Assembly: GCA_016215025.1 (NCBI GenBank)
Contig: JACRMI010000066.1
Coordinates: 1-64,000, forward strand
Length of the DNA stretch: 64,000 nt
Source: Chloroflexota bacterium
Lineage (GTDB): Bacteria > Chloroflexota > Anaerolineae > UBA4142
Direction: 5' to 3'
Position numbers and translations under genes: made by a program. Positions 59,581-64,000 of the stretch are shown here, piece by piece. The notes under the pieces were generated by a model. The model searched no databases. It saw only the letters and a list, made by a program, of their open reading frames with translations, and was not told the DNA's origin. The stretch's first letter is position 1. Every line of letters starts with the position of its first letter.

Positions 59581-59949
59581 TCAATCTTTCTTGGTTTTCC
59601 AAAACTCTTTCATACTCCGTACTCGATCATTTTGCATGTCGCAAACCAACAATCCGCGTTCCTGAATTTTCTGCCCCGTGGACGCGACAACCCAACTGGA
59701 ATCGATTTCGGCGTAAAAGCGGTTGCCGACTATATCGACGTTGCCGATTGAGATTTGAATCTCGCGTTGATCTTGCATCCACCACGCAAAACCCTGACGC
59801 AGGGTTTCTTTTCCGCGCACCGGTGGCTTGAATGGATCCGCCTGATCCGTTACATCGTCCGTAAATAACGCCGCCATTGCATCTGCGTTCTGAGATCGCC
59901 AAGCGTGAGCTAATGCGTCCAGCCATTGGCGTGCCATCAATTCATTCAT
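59581..59949 (-). CDS. SnoaL/NTF2-like protein
   Basis: The 122-residue product (MNELMARQWLDALAHAWRSQNADAMAALFTDDVTDQADPFKPPVRGKETLRQGFAWWMQDQ...) has the cone-shaped NTF2-like fold pattern, with helical start and a curved sheet at the end (VAGNRFYAEIDSSWVVAST-type segment). No signal peptide is present. Small-molecule isomerase or binding roles are usual for the family; the function is unknown. It shares no close sequence similarity with the lipoprotein pair at 11638-12768. Confidence 0.75.
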   Translation of the reverse strand: MNELMARQWLDALAHAWRSQNADAMAALFTDDVTDQADPFKPPVRGKETLRQGFAWWMQDQREIQISIGNVDIVGNRFYAEIDSSWVVASTGQKIQERGLLVCDMQNDRVRSMKEFWKTKKD

Positions 59950-60062
59950 GCGTTCCTCCGTTTATTCGCGCAATGCACATCGAATGGATTATAGCATGTT
60001 TGTGGTTCGACCAACTGGACGGAACTGAGCGGTCAGTTCCAAGCGTTCACGCGCTTTCCCGC

Positions 60063-60090
60063 TTGTATCCATTTTCAGCTATGGTATAAT
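60063..60090 (+). promoter_or_regulatory. Promoter of the leaderless Nudix gene
   Basis: TTGTAT (60063-60068), 16-base spacer, TATAAT (60085-60090) with TGG before it. The ATG follows only eight bases after the -10 box, so transcription should begin at or next to the start codon. Confidence 0.75.
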
Positions 60091-60098
60091 CCGTTGCA

Positions 60099-60512
60099 AT
60101 GATCGAGGAAAAGTCGGCGGGGGCAGTGGTCTTTCACCGCAACACGCAAATCGAATATCTACTTCTCTTTTCAAATTACTGGGGTTTCCCCAAGGGTCAC
60201 ATTGAGAAAGGCGAGGACGAGCGTGCCGCAGCGATTCGCGAAATTCGAGAAGAGAGTGGGCTGCAAGTTACATTGGTAGAAGGATTCCGTCAAGTGGACA
60301 AGTATTTTTTTCGGCATAAGGGTGAACTCGTCCGCAAAGAGGCGGTCTTTTTCTTGGCGGAGGCGACAAGTGCCGAGTCGCGCCTTTCCCATGAGCATAG
60401 CGCTATGGTTTGGCTTTCTTTTGAGCAAGCGCTCGCACGATTGAATTATGAGGGTGGGCGGAATGTTCTCCGCCAAGCCCATGAATTTTTGACGCATGGA
60501 AGCAAGCAATGA
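60099..60512 (+). CDS. Nudix hydrolase (Ap4A-pyrophosphatase-like)
   Basis: The 137-residue product reads MIEEKSAGAVVFHRNTQIEYLLLFSNYWGFPKGHIEKGEDERAAAIREIREESGLQ, with an intact Nudix box. WGFPKGHIEKGE is typical of bis(5'-nucleosyl)-tetraphosphatases. No Shine-Dalgarno site precedes it, in line with the -10 box lying eight bases upstream. Its stop overlaps the start of the next gene by four bases. Confidence 0.88.
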   Translation: MIEEKSAGAVVFHRNTQIEYLLLFSNYWGFPKGHIEKGEDERAAAIREIREESGLQVTLVEGFRQVDKYFFRHKGELVRKEAVFFLAEATSAESRLSHEHSAMVWLSFEQALARLNYEGGRNVLRQAHEFLTHGSKQ

Positions 60513-61612
60513 AAATTCTAGCCATCGATATTGGGACCGGCACCCAAGACATTTTGCTTTTCGATACGACCACCGAAGTGGAAAATTGTCTGCAAATGAT
60601 TATGCCATCGCCGACCGTCTTGGTCGCGCAGCAGATTCGCGCTGCGACGGCACGCAACGAGGATGTGTTGTTAACAGGAACGATCATGGGTGGCGGTCCT
60701 TCGAGCTGGGCAGCAAACGATAATCTTCAAGCACGGCGTCATGTCTTTGCAACGCCCAGCGCGGCGAAAAGTTTCAACGACGATCTTGAAGAAGTGAAAA
60801 AATCGGGAATCGAGGTTATCACCGAGGGGGAAGCCGCGCGATTGAAGCAGGTATCCCGCGTCGATATGCGTGATGTCAATCTGGATGCATTGGGGCGTGC
60901 GTTTCACGCATTCGGCATCAATCTACAATTCGATGCGCTCGCGGTTGCGGTGTTCGATCATGGGAATGCGCCGGTCAATTACAGCGACCGATTGTTTCGA
61001 TTTGATTTTTTAGCAGAGCGATTGAAAGAATTCAATTCCCCAGCAGCATTCGCTTTCATGCGCGAACAGATTCCACCACGTCTGACTCGAATGCAAGCGG
61101 TGGCGGATTCGGTACAAGTCCATGTGCCAATGTTGATGATGGATACAGCGCCCGCAGCGATTTTGGGCGCGCTGGAAGATGATCGCGTGCGCGCGCATCG
61201 CACGGCGGTGATTGCGAACGTAGGCAACTTTCATACGCTGGCATTTCGCTTTACGGAAGGTAAGATCACTGGGGTGTTTGAACATCACACGGGAGAACTC
61301 AAGCCAGATCAGTTAGAACGCTTTATTGCGCAACTCGCCGATGGTACACTTACGCATGAAGCTGTCTTCAACTCGCAAGGGCATGGTGCATTCCTGTTCG
61401 ATCATGATGCGATACCGCTAGAGTTTCTTGCTGTGGTCGGACCGCGGCGCGGGGTGCTGTCCAAGTCACGCTACCATCCATATTTCGCAACGCCGTACGG
61501 CGACATGATGCTGGCAGGTTGCTACGGTCTGGTGCGCGCATACGCCGCGCTCAATCCGAATGCCGCACCTGAAATCAGCGCTGCGCTCGACAAAGCGCGA
61601 GAGACGGTGTAG
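60509..61612 (+). CDS. DUF1786 protein
   Basis: The 367-residue product starts with an actin/ASKHA-like MKILAIDIGTGTQDILLFD and contains AVAVFDHGNAPVNYSDRLFRFDFLAERL and GVFEHHTGELKPDQLERFIAQLADGTLTHEAVFNSQGHGAF, features of DUF1786 proteins, some annotated as pyruvate-formate-lyase activating-related. No function is established. It is translationally coupled to the Nudix gene (ATGA overlap). Confidence 0.8.
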   Translation: MKILAIDIGTGTQDILLFDTTTEVENCLQMIMPSPTVLVAQQIRAATARNEDVLLTGTIMGGGPSSWAANDNLQARRHVFATPSAAKSFNDDLEEVKKSGIEVITEGEAARLKQVSRVDMRDVNLDALGRAFHAFGINLQFDALAVAVFDHGNAPVNYSDRLFRFDFLAERLKEFNSPAAFAFMREQIPPRLTRMQAVADSVQVHVPMLMMDTAPAAILGALEDDRVRAHRTAVIANVGNFHTLAFRFTEGKITGVFEHHTGELKPDQLERFIAQLADGTLTHEAVFNSQGHGAFLFDHDAIPLEFLAVVGPRRGVLSKSRYHPYFATPYGDMMLAGCYGLVRAYAALNPNAAPEISAALDKARETV

Positions 61613-61680
61613 AGATTGGAGATTGGAGATTAGAGATTGGAAGTTGGACTGTCCCACTGTTGACTGTTGACTGTTTACTG
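61613..61680. repeat. Two 7-nt word arrays, AGATtgg and ACTGttg
   Basis: AGATTGG, AGATTGG, AGATTAG, AGATTGG, AAGTTGG run in 7-nt steps from 61613, followed by ACTGTCC(C) and ACTGTTG, ACTGTTG, ACTGTTT from 61656. The word changes once but the period stays. The second array overlaps the 3' end of the next minus-strand gene. Confidence 0.75.
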
Positions 61681-63378
61681 GCTTGCTTCGTTGCGCAGAA
61701 TCCTCTGCATGATGGCGAGTGCCGTCGCATACGTGGGGTCCATTCCAAAGTACGACGTGTGCACCGCGCCGAGATTTCTTCCTTTGCTGTACGGCGTGTC
61801 TGACGCGTAATGTAAAATCCCAATATCGAAATCGGTTTGATAGAGTCGCACGATTTCGTTCACCGGATATCGTTTGGGATAGCTCATTTCATACAGCGCC
61901 GACAAGTACGGTCCCGCTTCCATCTCGATGTCGGTGTAACCCTCGCGATAGAATAGCTCCATGAATTTGCGATTTTGCAAGAACGTCCCCTTGACCGTGA
62001 TCGCCTTTTGATTATCCAGCACCGCGCCGTAAACCAAGTATGGTTCGACATCGCTCGCGGCGAAACAATTGCGGAACAAATAGGTGTTCTGCGAATGTTC
62101 GTCGTATACGACGTTCGGCATGACGACATCGCCGATGCGTCCATTGAGCGTGGCAGATTTGCCCATCAAATAAAAACCTTTGATCTGATCGACACTCTGT
62201 GAAATTTCGGAAAAGATTTGGTACGCCGCCAGACCCAGCGGATAATCGATATTGAAAATCACGGCATTGGATTGGCGTAAGTGTTCCATTCCTTTGCGGT
62301 CCAATCGCGAATCGAGTCGCTCAGGGATGAGTTTGTTCACCTGAATAATTTGCGCGCCAACATCGAGATAGCGATCGCTGGGAATCGTCGTGATGCCACA
62401 CTCTGACTCTGCCACGCTGCGAATTTGATTTGCCTTGGCATTCTCTGGATCGCTCATAAATTTTTTCATGACATAGTACAAAAAATTCTCTTTACTGCTC
62501 CCGACCTTTTCTGCCAGAATCGCCTGATACTCTTTGAGCAAATCATCGTGCCGAATATCTTCGATATAATTGATGAGTTCGCGTTCGTATTTTAACGCAA
62601 GTCCCGAGACGAGATTCGCAAAGCTGTGCATGTTGCTCGAAACGAAATAGACCGGACGCCCCTTAAGCAGCGGGGCAGCGGTTTCGGCGATGTTATCCCA
62701 CCAGCGATGCGTCGCTTTGTGATAATCGACGAGCGACCCGGCGAGCAAGCGCAATGCAAATTCTTTGCGCGCAGAACCAATCGCTTGCAAATTGGGAATA
62801 AACGCGTTGCCCCAAATATTTTCCAGCGTGTTCAAATCCGCGTTGCTGATCTGCAAGGTGCGGAGCAATTCCTTGCGCATATGCTCAGGTGATATGATCG
62901 ATTTGCGCAAATGCTCGATGCCGCCCGCCTGGAGAAGCAAATCGTGGATCTTGTTCCATTCGATTTGATACGCCGTCAAAATCGGAATGAGATCGTCAAT
63001 ATCGGACGCGCTGGCGATAAAGGCGGCGAGCGTTTCCTGACCATCGAAAAACATTTTGCGGCGGCGACCAGCGGCTGCAACCTCTTGCCACGTTTCGACG
63101 TCAGAAAATCCTGCCTTGTCGAAAACCTCCTCGCTTTGTCCGAGCAATACCAAGCGGACTTGCTTAACACAGTCGGGCAGGCGCAACGACGAGTAGACCA
63201 ATGCCGAGACGTCCGGATATTCATCGCGCGCGTGAGTATGCAGCGATGAATCCATTTGTGTATGCGTCTCGATCAACGACTTGATCTGAATTTCGCCGCT
63301 GGAGCGCAACAGCGAATAGTACGTCCGCATGTAAAGTTCGATTTCTTCGCTAGCTGAAAAGGGAATTCCTCTATCCAT
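61675..63378 (-). CDS. Unrecognised 567-residue protein with phosphorylase-like C-terminus
   Basis: A large soluble, mostly helical N-terminal half (MYMRTYYSLLRSSGEIQIKSLIETHTQMDSSLHTHARDEYPDVSALVYSSLRLPDCVKQVRLVLLG) is followed by a C-terminal half with VVYDEHSQNTYLFRNCFAASDVEPYLVYGAVLDNQKAITVKGTFLQNR and YREGYTDIEMEAGPYLSALYE. The latter stretches recall nucleoside phosphorylase signatures (a glutamate near the end of a MEAG motif). A DUF6909-type family is possible. No membrane helix or signal peptide. The pathway role is unknown. Confidence 0.5.
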   Translation of the reverse strand: MDRGIPFSASEEIELYMRTYYSLLRSSGEIQIKSLIETHTQMDSSLHTHARDEYPDVSALVYSSLRLPDCVKQVRLVLLGQSEEVFDKAGFSDVETWQEVAAAGRRRKMFFDGQETLAAFIASASDIDDLIPILTAYQIEWNKIHDLLLQAGGIEHLRKSIISPEHMRKELLRTLQISNADLNTLENIWGNAFIPNLQAIGSARKEFALRLLAGSLVDYHKATHRWWDNIAETAAPLLKGRPVYFVSSNMHSFANLVSGLALKYERELINYIEDIRHDDLLKEYQAILAEKVGSSKENFLYYVMKKFMSDPENAKANQIRSVAESECGITTIPSDRYLDVGAQIIQVNKLIPERLDSRLDRKGMEHLRQSNAVIFNIDYPLGLAAYQIFSEISQSVDQIKGFYLMGKSATLNGRIGDVVMPNVVYDEHSQNTYLFRNCFAASDVEPYLVYGAVLDNQKAITVKGTFLQNRKFMELFYREGYTDIEMEAGPYLSALYEMSYPKRYPVNEIVRLYQTDFDIGILHYASDTPYSKGRNLGAVHTSYFGMDPTYATALAIMQRILRNEASQ

Positions 63379-63398
63379 AGTGTCCTCAATGATAAATT

Positions 63399-63485
63399 AC
63401 AAATGACAAATGACAAATGAGCAAATGATAAATCGGAAATATTGCGTGAGAGCGCTTGTCATTTGTTCATTTGGAATTTGTCATT
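63399..63485. repeat. Phased 7-nt ACAAATG/CATTTGT inverted word array
   Basis: ACAAATG at 63399, 63406 and 63413, then GCAAATG; its reverse complement CATTTGT at 63460 and related CATTTGG and TTTGTCATT follow. Period 7 is exact on the left side. It lies between the unrecognised gene and the YdcF-like gene, with the right end near the stop of the latter. Confidence 0.75.
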
Positions 63486-63487
63486 GC

Positions 63488-64000
63488 CTAGATTTTGCCT
63501 TTCAAGATTCCATATACCCACGTGGGTTCGCCGACGATACGCGTGCCGTAGTACCACACAAGCGCAATCGCTTCGCGCGCTGTGTAATACACTCGATCCA
63601 AGGGACGAACAGAGTTGGGGCTATTTATTGCGCCAGAGCCATATGGCTGGATACCCAAATCGCGCGCTATGATTTCAGCGCGGTAAAGATGAAATGGATC
63701 GCTGACGATGATCGCGCTATGCAGTCCACGTGCATCCATTAACTTTTTTGAATAGGCAAGGTTCTGTTCGGTCGAGTGTGATTCATCTTCCAAAATCATT
63801 GCGCTAGCAGGAACTCCTGCATCGGCGGCGACACGCCGCATGGATTCTGCCTCAGTCGGCGGAAAGGTACCTAACCCACCGCTGAATATCAAATAGGGCG
63901 CGTATCCTTGCTTGTATAGTTTGATTGCATGATCGATTCGAGCGGAGAGCGAAGTTCCTGGTCTTCCGCTGCGTGAGACCTGAGCACCCAGCACGATAAT
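63488..64000 (-). CDS. YdcF/SanA-like DUF218 protein, cut at the right edge
   Basis: The visible 171 residues end at 63488 and run off the window (IIVLGAQVSRSGRPGTSLSARIDHAIKLYKQGYAPYLIFSGGLG...). DUF218 features are the IIVLGAQ strand, SxRxxxAxxLYxxGxAPxLIFSGG, ESHSTEQNLAYSKKLM and VSDPFHLYRAEIIARDLG. SanA/YdcF proteins act in the cell envelope. The N-terminus, probably with a membrane anchor, lies outside. The next-residue codon pattern to 64000 stays in frame, so the apparent ATG-like start inside is not the true start. Confidence 0.85.
   Translation of the reverse strand: MIVLGAQVSRSGRPGTSLSARIDHAIKLYKQGYAPYLIFSGGLGTFPPTEAESMRRVAADAGVPASAMILEDESHSTEQNLAYSKKLMDARGLHSAIIVSDPFHLYRAEIIARDLGIQPYGSGAINSPNSVRPLDRVYYTAREAIALVWYYGTRIVGEPTWVYGILKGKI

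Noticed and set aside
1..64000. CRISPR array
   Set aside because: Repeats found are 7-8 nt phased words or isolated palindromes; no 20-40 nt direct repeats with unique spacers and no cas genes.

Overview
The window looks like a chromosomal piece of an anaerobic, probably monoderm bacterium, most likely from the Chloroflexota (Anaerolineae-like). The pointers are a CIRCE-controlled groES-groEL pair, a secretin-less Tad/Flp pilus locus, many proline/threonine-rich lipoproteins, TgpA-type transglutaminase, HD-GYP and DUF5666/DUF5667 proteins, and very many short palindromic repeats between genes. The assignment is an inference from gene content; there is no rRNA or tRNA gene in the window.

Layout. 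270-2423: heat-inducible groES-groEL. 2456-4955: a rearranged patch with a lipoprotein fused in frame to a nucleotidyltransferase stub, a lone FAD-binding (CoxM-like) subunit and a tiny membrane protein. 4929-16415, mostly minus strand: an F420-type oxidoreductase, a four-helix-bundle gene framed by phased inverted repeats, asnS, a transglutaminase, a CpaE-like ATPase, two recently duplicated lipoproteins, a homocysteine methyltransferase/MTHFR fusion and pepA. 16569-25671: two secreted proteins and a Tad locus (tadC, tadB, cpaB, cpaE/tadZ, a TPR-SH3 protein, tadG, two tadE, two Flp pilins) with no motor ATPase or prepilin peptidase in view. 26554-36240: ECF sigma and anti-sigma, MATE exporter, NTPase, HD-GYP, YqeY, an octaheme cytochrome with an elaborate leader, an A-type Fe-S carrier, moaA and a SufR-like regulator.

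36830-59084 is a catabolic island. A PaaX-type regulator precedes a plus-strand run: a tungsten/molybdenum aldehyde-oxidoreductase-family protein, a ferredoxin, an HdrD-like protein, an HdrA-like and an MvhD-like protein that each need an in-frame UGA read as selenocysteine, a TIGR04076-like protein, an acetyltransferase, then a second aldehyde oxidoreductase set (MoaD-like, FAD subunit, AOR, four-cluster ferredoxin). The first set resembles the BamBCDEF part of class II benzoyl-CoA reductase; the second resembles AorABC. Facing it on the minus strand is an operon of a UbiD-family (de)carboxylase, a UPF0261 protein, a HAD protein, and a PEP-synthase-like enzyme split into two chains of the sizes of phenylphosphate synthase PpsA and PpsB, followed by a histidine phosphatase and a Nudix hydrolase. 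Together they suggest anaerobic phenol or aromatic acid metabolism: phosphorylation of a phenol, carboxylation, and low-potential electron chemistry by tungsten and Hdr proteins. The substrate is inferred, not shown.

The strongest unexplained structure is a class of intergenic elements made of a 4-5 nt word repeated at an exact 7- or 8-nt period and then repeated in inverse complement, for example (TAGTCnnn)3...(GACTAnnn)4 at 29974-30034 and (CACnAAGn)3...(CTTnGTGn)3 at 41824-41900. One copy (CGTGnnn / nnnCACG) encloses a four-helix-bundle protein gene and nothing else at 5986-6515, which suggests a tiny gene-carrying element and gene-less relatives. From 59581 to the right edge lie an NTF2-like protein, a leaderless Nudix gene overlapping a DUF1786 gene, a large unrecognised protein and a truncated YdcF-like gene.
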